DNA from: Pratylenchus scribneri
Taxonomy: Eukaryota; Nematoda; Chromadorea; Rhabditida; Pratylenchidae
Length of the DNA stretch: 64,000 nucleotides
Assembly (NCBI GenBank): GCA_030063045.1
Contig: JAQSEB010000037.1
Coordinates: 62,001 to 126,000, forward strand
Reading direction: 5' to 3'
Notes under the pieces: generated by a model
Told to the model about the DNA's origin: nothing
Seen by the model: the letters and a program-made list of their open reading frames with translations, nothing else
Database searches by the model: none
Translations under genes and position numbers: made by a program
Shown: positions 12,768 to 22,957 of the stretch, one piece after another
Position numbering within the stretch: position 1 is the stretch's first letter
Layout: each line of letters starts with the position of its first letter

Positions 12768-13826
12768 TTAAATCGGCAATCCATTTTCAAATGTTGCTTT
12801 GCTTTTGCGCTTTGTAATTTTGTAATAATAAGCCCCGGAGCCAGCAATGAAAACCAACAATGCAACATTGATGCTAAGGGACACAATGGCCACAACCTTA
12901 TAATAAAAGAAAATTGTTTTACAAATTTTTGGTTAAATTCAATAAAACATATTTTTTAATAAACAAAATTGGAGCATTTAAAATTTGGTGCGCCTTTTTC
13001 CGAAATTGCGCAATTTTCGAAATTTTATATAATATAATATAATTTCCGCTAGATTCCTATGCTCAGAAGCAGTGCTGTCATCGGAACTGAAAAAAATCGG
13101 AATTCCGGTTCCATCTCTGCTCCTAAACCCATAAGCCCCCCTATTCACTCCTATCTCTGATTTGGGAAAAACGTGCCATTTCGGACAAATGCACTTCCAC
13201 CTTTAGGAATAAGATCGGAACTATTGAAAAATTTCGATTATTTCAGTGTTTTAAGCATTTAAAAAAGTTGTATTGCGATTTGCGATATAATTCGCCTTTT
13301 TTTTCTATTAGATTTATATTAAAAAAAAAAGAAAATGCATTTAAAATTGCATCGGCCGCCCCTTGCCTATAGTGTGGAAGCTAATTTAAATTTCAAATTT
13401 TGGTATTTTGGACATTTTTATATTTGTACTTATTTTAACCCACTTTCCATGGTACATTGCTTTCAAACTCCGCCTCATTTTGGTTTTCCATCGAAGAATT
13501 AGTCAAGAAAATTGACATTGAAAAATTAAAACCCATTGTTGAAGAATCAATCGGGCCAAATGCCGTTGAGGAATCAATTTCTTCTTCTATGTAAATGGGA
13601 GAGGTTTGCTTTGCAAAGTTTGGAAGTACCTTTATTAAAAAATTAAAATTTTAAATATTGCTAAAAGTACTTATTTGCTAATTTCCAAGACTTATACTTT
13701 ATTTTCTGAATAATTCATTTTCAAAATATTTATATATTTCCCAATATTTACATTGTTTTCCATGTTGATGAAAGTGAATAAAATGCTCAATTTTAGCAGT
13801 AGGATGCCAAATTTGATTGTATTCAT
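12768..13826 (-). CDS. small predicted type I membrane protein, unknown function
   Basis: Three exons (13826-13752, 13629-13444, 12896-12768) join at phase 0 with good donors (AAT|GTAAAT, AAA|GTGGGT) and acceptors (AAAG, ATAAG) to 129 residues. Residues 1-22 are hydrophobic and look like a signal peptide (KFGILLLKLSILFTFIN). Residues 26-87 are an acidic, Ser/Asn-rich outer part (IEEEIDSS, MENQNEAEFES) with N-glycosylation sequons (NFS, NSS). Residues about 88-112 form one membrane span (VVAIVSLSINVALLVFIAG). They are followed by a basic stop-transfer tail (YYYKITKRKSK) of about 20 residues. I recognise no family. Exon phases, codon use and overall topology support a real gene. Its promoter holds a block repeated, inverted, near 19.7 kb. 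Confidence 0.6.
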
Positions 13827-13924
13827 TTTTAAATAATTTTCTAAAATTTATTTAAAATTGAATTTGGAAAATATTTATGTAGGAAAAAGCGATGATATTT
13901 ATATATGAAAAGTTATCGTACCTC

Positions 13925-14130
13925 TTTTTAAATTCATTCATCTCATTTTCAGAACTTTTACACTCATTTTTATTGGTTGGCCAATCCCCATTCATTTCTC
14001 AAGACGAGAGGCAGGAAAAGGTGAGAATTGACTCATTCACTTTGGATTTTGGAAGAATAATGTGAATGGAATGGAAAGAAAAATGTGATGAATGAATGAA
14101 AAGAAATTCTTTCAGATTATGGTAATTGAA
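13925..14130. repeat. conserved non-coding block (inverted copy at 19.64-19.80 kb)
   Basis: Upstream of the small membrane protein gene, the segment with GGCCAATCCCCATTCA, then GAGAATTGACTCATTC and CTTTGGATTTTGG recurs in the opposite orientation at 19640-19800 (AGCCAATCCCCATTCACC, GAGAATTGACAATTG, GCTTTGGAATTT on the bottom strand). The next stretch, AATGTGATGAATGAATGAAA, also recurs near 3018-3040 between the CBM-like and DUF229 genes. Confidence 0.5.
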
Positions 14131-14720
14131 AATAACAATAAAAGCAATTGAGATTGGTGTTGAATTTTTGAATGAATTATTAGTAATTTGATATCATTTT
14201 GAAGCACAAAGTCATTGTAATCAAATGATTATATTTACATAAATTAATTGGTTGCTTTGTGAAAAATGGATTCGAAAATAAAAGTGATATGCTGATTTTT
14301 TTTTTTGTGTGTTTTTAAAAATATTTTTTCATTCCGGAAAATGTTTTGATTTTTTTTTGGTTAATTAATGAGTTCTGCGCGCTGATTATTCTTTCAATTT
14401 TTTATTTTATTGTAAAATTTGAATCAATCAAAAATTTGAATCAATCAAAATATTTTTTACTCACAATTCCATCTCCTAAAGCCTATGAAAAAGAATGAAA
14501 ACGACCTGCTGATTTCTAAAATATAAAATATTCATATTGATTTTTAAATTTTGCAAAATAGAAAATGAATTTGTCTAATATTTTTCATAAACAATGAGGA
14601 AATAATAGGTGATCAAAGCAAGACTCATTTTTTAAATAAATCGCTATCCATATTCCAAAGCATTTTTATGACATTTTCAAACCTAATTCGTTTTCGCCAA
14701 ATTATAAACAAAATTTATAA

Positions 14721-14960
14721 TTATTTTATAGTCGATGTCAATTCCTTTTTTTTTATTCCATCCAACCAAAAATCGTACAATTTAGGAATTTGTTCAGCAT
14801 AGCCAACTAAAAGGACAAATCATCTCTTCACAAAAATTGAGTATCCAAAATATAGATGGAATAAGCAAAAAAGGAAACCGTTAAAAATTGAATCATCTTT
14901 TTCAGTTTTGTCCATTCGAATATTGCCCATTCCCTCCAAATGTTTTTTTGACCAAATTTG
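14721..14960 (-). CDS. orphan 3' coding segment, unknown product
   Basis: Two segments, about 14955-14879 and 14806-14721, join at phase 1 (AACG|GTTTCC, TTTTAG|TTGG). They read EGMGNIRMDKTEKDDSIFN followed by VGYAEQIPKLYDFWLDG and a Lys-rich end, then TAA. The mixed composition looks coding and differs from the flanks. No start or upstream exon could be fixed before the galectin gene begins at 15218 on the other strand, so this may be the 3' end of a small gene, a decayed copy, or chance. A longer overlapping 145-codon bottom-strand ORF in another frame is less convincing. Confidence 0.35.
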
Positions 14961-15217
14961 CGGTAAAAAACAAAAATGATCTCATTTTTGGCCCATCCCT
15001 TTACAATCATCACCCAAATTACATCCCATCCATTGGTTGAACCAAAATATAGAAGCCAATAATAATTCATTAAATTTGTACCAATTAAAAATTGGTCCAT
15101 TCCCCAGTTAGCCCTCATTCTCCCTCTCCATCCAAAGTCATTCCTATTCCTTCCTCCCCAATCCTTATTCCTCCTCCCATCCCCTAAAAAAAGGATAATT
15201 TCCTTTATTTCCCAAAA

Positions 15218-18200
15218 ATGTATTCCCTTGAATTGCTCCTTCTTTTGGCCACAATCCTTATACAAAAGGAATGTTTCGCCGGCGATGGATCATTTAAGCT
15301 TCACGACGGACTGAATCATATCACTGAATATTATGCGAAGGATCAATGCATGGCGCAACCTGGATATTTCCATTTGCACCATTTCAGCTTTGCATTTTAC
15401 CTCCATAAACATCAAATCTGCGGGGGTGGCACAGATGGAATGGACGGGTAATTGACTAGGGGAAAAGGAATATTTAAAAAGGCAAGAACCTCAATCTTGT
15501 TGGCAATATTTAAATTATTTTTTCGAATAATGCCGAAATTATTTTTAAACTATTTTCAATTTTTAAATACTTTAGAAATTAAGAAAAGAACCTAAAAATG
15601 TTTAGAAATCAATAAATGATTTTGATTAAATTATTTATATTTTAATTGCTAAATTCTGTCTATCACAAATTTCTTGGTTATACCAAAATAAATTATTTTA
15701 AAAAAGTATTAAAAAGACACGATATAAAAATTCTTTTCCAATTTCAATTATTTTCAGCCTTTTGATCTGCTACCGTAGTCAGCTGGAAAAGAGTGCATTG
15801 TTGCCCATGGGAATGCAGCCCACTCGTCAATATGAGCTCCGCAATGTTGTCGGGAATGGAGTGGCGGAACGATGCCAAGAGCTGGCTGGTCCCGATTGGC
15901 ATGGTGTGCTGATCAGCACCAACGATCAGCGCAATTTTGTTATCCACTTTTCCACCACCAATCGAACGTTATTTCCTTTAATACTTACGAAAATTTTAAT
16001 TGCCCTTTTCCAGTTTTACCACCGACGGAGAAAAGGACGCCTTGGAATGGCTTTTCTACAAATTGGCCAGCGCAAAGGATTTGGGCGAAAGTTTCATCTC
16101 CAAAACATTTAGTAATATAGAATTTGCATCCAATTTTTTCCATTCCTAGATCCATATCGTGATTTCATGAAATGGAAAAATGATCATTTTGGAGAGGCTG
16201 AAGAGGCAGATGATCGAATTCGTGATGTGAGCAATGAAAAGCTGAAAATGTTGTTTATGGAGCGCAAGGCAATGCAAGAACGATTGTAAAATTTGCTGAA
16301 TAATAAAGTAAAATATATTCGTATTTAGGCAAAATTATGCTGGCATTTGGAGCCTTGGCCTGGATATGTTGCCGTCAAAAGAGGGCTTTGACCATTTTGA
16401 TATTATAGTCAAAAGATCGAAATGCTGCCAAGACATCCAGGCTTTTGTATGAAATCTGTATTTTTAATAATAATTATTTCAAAATTCAAATCAACTGAAA
16501 TGAAAACACATTTTACTAAAATACATTTTAATCAAAAAAAGCGAAAACACATTTTAATCAAAACTAAGCAAAAACACATCTTAATCAAAATAAAGCGAAA
16601 ACACATTTTAATCAAAACTAAGCAAAAACACATCTTAATCAAAATAAAACGAAAACACATCTTAATCAAAATAAAACGAAAACACATCTTAATCAAAATA
16701 AAACGAAAACACATCTTAATCAAAATAAAACGAAAACACATCTTAATCAAAATAAAACGAAAACACATTTTAATCAAAATTAAGCAAAAACACATCATAA
16801 TCAAAATTAGACGAAAATACATTTTTAATCAAAACTAAACGGAAACACATTTTAATCAGAATAAAGCGAAAACACATTTTAATCAAAACTACGCAAAAAC
16901 ACATCTTAATAAAAATAAAACGAAAACACATTTTAATCAAAACTAAGCAAAAACACATCTTAATCAAAATAAAACGAAAACACATTTTAATCAAAACTAA
17001 GCAAAAACACATCTTAATCAAAATAAAACGAAAACACATTTTAATCAAAATTAAGCAAAAACACATTTTAATCAAAATAAAGCGAAAACACATTTTAATC
17101 AAAATAAAGCGAAAACACATTTTAATCAAAACTAAGCGAAAACACATTTTAATCAAAATAAAGCGAAAACACATTTTAATCAAAATAAAGCGAAAACACA
17201 TTATAATCAAAATAAAGCGAAAACTCATTTTTAGTCAAAATTTGGCGAAAAATCTTCAAAATTAGACGAAAACACATTTTAATCAAAACTAAGCGAAAAC
17301 ACATTTTAATCAAAATAAAGCGAAAACACATTTAAATCAAACTAAGCGAAAATACATTTAAATCAAAATTAGGCGAAAACACATTTTTAGTCAAAATAAG
17401 GCGAAAACACATTTTTAGTCAAAATTAGGCGAAAACACATTTTTAATCAAACTAAGCGAATACACATTTTAATCAAAATTAGACGAAAACACATTTTTAA
17501 TCGAGCTAAGCAAGCACACAATTAACCCTGAATATTTTACAGTTCAATCAGCCAAGTGCTCTAATGCCATATCAAAATCCAATTAAAATAGAAGACAAAG
17601 AAGGACCAATCAAAAAGCATGTCAGCATTATTGAGAATTACACCATCATTTTGAATGGCAGCATCAAATCAGATGCCGATCGCATGACATTCGAAATTGT
17701 TGACCAATTTGGTGTGTTTTTAAGCAGAATAAAATGTAATTAAGTTGGATATTTTTTAAGATCAAAAGGGTAAAGGAATGCGATTCATTGTTAATTTCGG
17801 GAAAAATTCCATCATTTTCCAGCAAAAAATTGTTTGTAATTCTAATTAATGCATAAAAAATATATTCTATTAAGAACAGTAAATGGACTACCCCTGAAGG
17901 AATTGCACCTCTTCAAAATCATTTTTTTCGCGGTGCCCCCTTCCAATTGGTGGTCATTTTGAGCAAAGATGGAATGAATGTCAATGTGAATTGCAATGAA
18001 CGGCAAATTTCGAATGCTGATGAGTTTGCCTTTGAGAATCCTCATTTTATTAATGTGCACTTTCATTTTGGCCATTGCCATTTTTATCCATTCCATAAAT
18101 AATTTTTAGATCACCGGGGATTACAATTATTTCAATGATTTCAATGAGGATTTAAGCAATGTCAATGCTTCAGAAAAATCCTGGATGTTTGATGATGGCC

Positions 18201-19327
18201 TTCATGGCAAAAACAGTGGTGGAATTCTGCTCCAAGGCAAAATCAGCGAAAATGCCGGAAAGTTTTTTATCAAACTTTTGCATCAAAAAGAAGATGGATT
18301 TTTCGAAGGCATTCTCGAGTTTCAAGTTGGCATTGAGCACAAAAATAATTCTAAACTTTTGATTGGGGTTGGTCATATATATATTTCTGTTTAATTCAAA
18401 ATAATGTAATTTTTTTGAAGCCAACAAATGAATATTGTCAAAAGTTGGTTTTGCCAAATAACAAATGCAATATTTATGAATTGAACCATTCATGCAAAGC
18501 TGGCTCAAAATTCGAAGCAATATTCAAATTTAGTGCCGATTCAAATAAAATTGAAATCTGGATGGACACTATCTTGATCGGTGATTGGCATCCAAATGAT
18601 ATTAGCTTTAACAATGTGGTCCATTTTGTTCAGGTCTGAAAAATTATTTTAAACGGTTATTTCAATAATCAACTATTTCGAGATTGTCGGCGATGCAACA
18701 GCAAATTTGACAAAAATGCGAAGAAATTTTGTCAGATGTCCGTATAAAATGTCGGATTCAGAACAAAAAAGCTTAAAAATTGTTGGAAAAATGTTACCCT
18801 CAAAAATTTCTACTACATTTTTCATTCATTTTTTAATTGGTTAGTTAACTTGTAAAATTATCATCAAAAAATCAAATTTTAAGCTGGAGATTTCGATCAT
18901 CTTGAAATGAAGTTTAATTTGCGTGAAGATGAAGATGCATCTGAGCTTTTCATCTCACAGGTTCTTTATTCATTAATTTTCAAATTATTTTTTAAATAAT
19001 TATTATTTCAGATGTATAAGGTTTTTGATGAATTCAAATATAAAAATGAAACTTGTCCGCTTTCGATAAAAGTTGGAGAAATTTTTCATCTGAATATTTA
19101 CTACAAAAGTGCGGATCAAATTGGAATCATTGTGAATGAGGAACCGGAGATTGTTTTCATAGGCGTTAAAGAATTGGAAACAACAAAAGAAATTGCGGTT
19201 AATTTATTTATTTATTATCTATATGTATATGTATTTTTAATATTTACAGATTTACGATAATGAAAATGAGCAAAATTTCATCATAATCGAAATGGACATG
19301 ATGGAATGCAAAAATATGTTGGAATGA
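15218..19327 (+). CDS. predicted secreted multi-galectin-domain protein
   Basis: Fourteen exons (15218-15447, 15758-15967, 16014-16111, 16150-16285, 16329-16446, 17543-17711, 17761-17831, 17875-18054, 18110-18367, 18421-18633, 18683-18839, 18884-18960, 19012-19197, 19250-19327) join in frame to 726 residues. Residues 1-21 are a signal peptide ending KECFA. Residues about 22-264 are not recognised; they contain several Cys and a charged helix (EEADDRIRDVSNEKLKMLF). Three galectin-like beta-sandwiches follow. Domain 1 (about 285-415) has ILNGSIKSDADRMTFEIVD, GMRFIVNFG, FFRGAPFQLVVIL, VNVNCNERQIS and FINITGDYNYF. Domain 2 (about 430-560) has GGILLQGKISENAGKFFIKL, CKAGSKFEAIF and HFVQIVGDA. Domain 3 (about 575-726) has LKIVGKMLP and KVGEIFHLNIYY. 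The H-x-NPR sugar-binding motif of canonical galectins is not evident, so ligand binding may have changed. Most galectins lack a signal peptide, so this architecture is unusual. Confidence 0.78.
16498..17525. repeat. 27-bp minisatellite MS2 in galectin-gene intron 5
   Basis: About 38 tandem units of the type GAAAACACATTTTAATCAAA plus ATAAAGC. The 27-bp period keeps both strands open (9-residue repeats KRKHILIKI on the top strand), but the array is bounded by a donor at 16447 and an acceptor at 17542. It shares the core GAAAACACATTTTAAT with array MS3 at 22.2-22.8 kb. Confidence 0.95.
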
Positions 19328-20382
19328 TGAACTATAAAATAATTTACTGTCTAATTGTGCCCATTAAAAACTATGATTGACAAAGCATAAAGTTTAATGA
19401 GAAAAAATGTAAACACAGTTTAATAAAAATCTGGCTTGATTGTATTTTGTATTTGGATCAAGAGAATATGAAGTTTATTTAAATTGGCATATTTTTACAA
19501 ATTTTAGGCCATAATTCTACTGCGTTTGCACCAGCCCTTTTTCAATTGTGGATTCGACCCTATTACCATAATCCAGAACAATAGCTTGAATGAATTATGA
19601 ATTTCTTTTCTTTTTCTTCCAACACATTTTTTCCATTCCATTCCCTTTCCATTCCCACCCCACCCTCTAAATTCCAAAGCGAATGAATCAATTGTCAATT
19701 CTCATTCTCAAATATTTTTCCTTCCTATCGCATAGTGATTGCTGATTGGTGAATGGGGATTGGCTAAAATAAGGAATGGAGATGAAATGAGTTTATTGAG
19801 GAGTAAAAATTGAGGTGAATTAATTAAAATGAGGTACTAGTACTATAGCTTTTCAGAGATAAATTTGAGCTCTTTTTCTGTAAAAATCTTTTTCCAAACA
19901 AATTTGAAAAAAATTTTAGAAAAATACTAATAAAAATGAAAACATAATTTTCATCTTTCTTCCACTGAGCATTTTTTTTTATTCATTTTCGTCAACTTGG
20001 AAATTAATGTAAATATTGGGAAATATTCACAAATATTTTCCTTATATAATAAAAGTTAATTTTAGTAAAATTCTTGAGAAAAATTTTAGAAAAAATTTAA
20101 TTTTCGCACCCAATTTCCCCAATGGCACCATTTATGTATATATCTACAAAGGAAATCCTTGATTCTTCATTGGAAATCAGGCGGAATTAAAATGTGTCTT
20201 TCCAGGCGGGAAGTAAAATGTATTTTCACCTAGACGGAATTAAATGGTATTTTACCAGTCGATATTAAAATGTGTTTTCACCAGACAATATTAAAATGTA
20301 TTTTCACCTAGGCGGAATTAAAATGTAATTCATCAAATGCAGAAATATTTTTAATTCTAATATGATCTTAATTCTTGCTTAT
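19328..20382. other. intergenic; degenerate MS3-type array 3' of receptor pseudogene
   Basis: No gene is seen. The inverted conserved block lies at 19640-19800. At about 20175-20335 there are some five degenerate units of GGCGGAATTAAAATGTATTT, the same repeat as the large array at 22.2-22.8 kb. It sits just beyond the 3' end of the receptor pseudogene on the minus strand. Confidence 0.6.
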
Positions 20383-21382
20383 CTAAATGAAATATAGCAA
20401 GGGAAAAAATGTAAAATGGGAACTTTTAATTTTAATCAATAATAACAATAATTCCATATTTTTTATGCCTTTAAAATATAGAATATAAAAATAACTATAT
20501 TTATATTCTTTGAGAAAGTTCATTTTGTCTTGATTCAATGACTGCTGGTCTCTTGGTGATTGTTTCTCAGTTTTAAATGGTAATTGCCCTATGGGATGTT
20601 GTGTGGTTTTCAATGAAAGCCGTCTTTTGATTGGTGCCGCCTTTTTCAATCCAAATTTTCGAAGCGTAAACTCTCGATATGGAGCAATAAACAAAAGGGT
20701 GACCAAGGAATTGGCCATTGTGTAAAGAGAGAGTAGCAGAACGAACAATTGGCCAGGTGACAAGGATGAAGACAAATCTTGCGATCCATTGATTGAATTT
20801 TTTATGCAATTTCGGATAATTTTGTTGAACAGCCGTATAACGAAATATTAGACAATTTACCTGATTTGAAAAAACGCTGGCACCAAAAAACATGGAAATA
20901 GCAAACTGGAAATCAGGAATAAAAATTATAAAAATAAATCTAATAAATAAAAAAAAATATAAATCACCCCATATCTTCCGCCTTGAGGCCCTAGGAAGCG
21001 AGTAAGCCCATTCACACTACCGCCTCGGAAACCTGCTTCATAAAATCGCAAATCCGGATCCATGATGAAACCAATGGAAAAAGTGAGGAAAAATTCATTT
21101 TGCTTAAATTTATAATTTTATATTTATAATATATAGTTTTGTAAAAGGTATTCCTAAATTTAATATATCTTATAAGTAAAATCATAGTTTTTTTAAAATT
21201 ATTTACTAAAAATTAAAAATAAAAATTAAATAAAATATCAAAAGCATGAAAAGAGCAAATCGAAATGATTCCATACGTTTTGGTGTTTTACATAGGACCA
21301 ACCAAATTAAATAAATTTGAAGAACCAAAGTGGCAAGAGTGATTGAAAAAAGAAGAACATCAAAGAAGCTACTGCTCATCAT
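20383..21382 (-). pseudogene. serpentine receptor pseudogene, paralogue of the 23-25 kb gene
   Basis: This is a decayed copy of the receptor at 22958-25065. Exon 1 (ATG at 21382) still reads LVLCKTPKRMESFRFALF, but its splice donor is lost (CTTTTGATAT where the paralogue has CTTTTG|GTAAT). Exon 2 (about 21105-20968) keeps FLGPQGGRYG. Exon 3 keeps NQVNCLIFRYTAVQQN and RFVFIL, then is fused by a deletion directly to the last-exon sequence GQLFVLLLSLYTMANSLVT. The fusion is out of frame by one base and removes the equivalents of TM4-TM6. The final part keeps LLFIAPYREFTLRKFGLKKA. Confidence 0.85.
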
Positions 21383-22957
21383 TTTTGGCGTAAGAATATA
21401 TAAATTCGCTAAAAAAATTTTTTAAAAAATTTTTCAAAAAATTTTTCTTGAATGAAAAGAATCTATAAAGCTTACTCATGCTCATTATTAAATAGATAGC
21501 TAATTTTTGGAGCCCATTTTGGGCTATTTTAAACGTTCATATTTTTCTCATGTCAGATCTACTAATTATTTATCTATGCAATTCATTTAAATCAAGAAAA
21601 ATTTGCTCATCAGTGGGATTTAAATTTAATAATTCACATTAAAAAATCGATTTACAACAACAAATTTTGTAACAGTTATAAAATAAAAATTTAAAAAAAT
21701 TAGGCAAGATTAAATGTCAAAATATTATAATAATATTATGGTTGCTTGGAAATGGGAGAAAATTTTCAGCTGTTATACCAAGAGCCAACATGACTGAATA
21801 TCAACACAAATTTTTTGTTGATGCGGGAGCTTAAAATGTATGTTATTTGTAAGCAGATGGTTTGAATTTTAAATATTAATTTTTTTTTATCTAAGAAATT
21901 AAGCAATAGAAATAATGAATTGATATGTAGGAGTGAAGAAGTGCATGCAACAGATGATACTCTCAATTCTGATAAAATCATCTGTTTCCGAAAACTTTTC
22001 GAAAATATTTATATAAAAAAAATGTAAATTAAAAAATTAATTGAGATGGATGAAATTAAAATTTCTTCAATTCAAAACAATTTTCAATTGCAATAATTTT
22101 TTTATATGATTGTATAATCCTTATTGGGAAAGTGAAAAATATTAAAATATTTTGCTTGCACGTAAAATGTGTTTCATCAAGAGGAATTAAAATATGTTTC
22201 ATCAAGAGGAATTAAAATATGTTTCATCAAGAGGAATTAAAATATGTTTCATCAAGAGGAATTAAAATATGTTTCATCAAGAGGAATTAAAATATGTTTC
22301 ATCAAGAGGAATTAAAATATGTTTCATCAAGAGGAATTAAAATATGTTTCATCAAGAGGAATTAAAATGTATTTCATCAGGCGGAATTAAAATGTGTTTC
22401 ATCAGGCGGAATTAAAATGTATTTCATCAGGCGGAATTAAAATGTATTTCATCAGGCGGAATTAAAATGTGTTTTCACCAGGCGGAATTAAAATGTGTTT
22501 CAACAGACGGAATTAAAATGTGTTTCAATAGACGGAATTAAAATGTATTCAATAGACGGAATTAAAATGTATTCAATAGACGGAATTAAAATGTGTTCAA
22601 TAGACGGAATTAAAATGTGTTTTCATCAGGCAGAATTAAAATGTGTTTTACTAGGCGGAATTAAAACGTGTTTCATAGGGCGGAATTAAAATGTGTTTTC
22701 ATCAGCAGGCAGAATTAAAATGTGTTTTACTAGGCGGAATTAAAGGCGGAATAAAAATCTATTTCACCATTCGGAACATGAGGGGGAATTAAAATTTGTA
22801 AAATGTATTTTATTAGGCGGAAATAAAATTTGTTTTCAGACTTAATATGGATGAAATGAAAACCAATAAAACATAATTCGAATACTAAATAATTTATAAA
22901 ATAATAAACAATTAAAATTCATTGTTGTATTTTTTATTTTATAATCAAAAACATTTA
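21383..22957. other. intergenic between receptor paralogues
   Basis: AT-rich spacer without a supported gene. Its right half is the MS3 minisatellite. Confidence 0.6.
22160..22840. repeat. 25-27-bp minisatellite MS3, 3' of the intact receptor
   Basis: Eight or so nearly identical left-hand units (GTTTCATCAAGAGGAATTAA plus AATAT, period 25) pass into more variable units (CATCAGGCGGAATTAAAATG, period about 25-28) on the right. On the bottom strand the units read GAAAACACATTTTAATTCCG, sharing 16 bases with MS2. The homogeneous left edge suggests recent local amplification. Confidence 0.95.

Noticed and set aside
16422..17228. ORFs of 96-152 codons with 9-residue repeats (KRKHILIKI; CFRFILIKM)
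   Set aside because: A 27-bp minisatellite keeps every frame free of stops; the array lies between exons 5 and 6 of the galectin gene.
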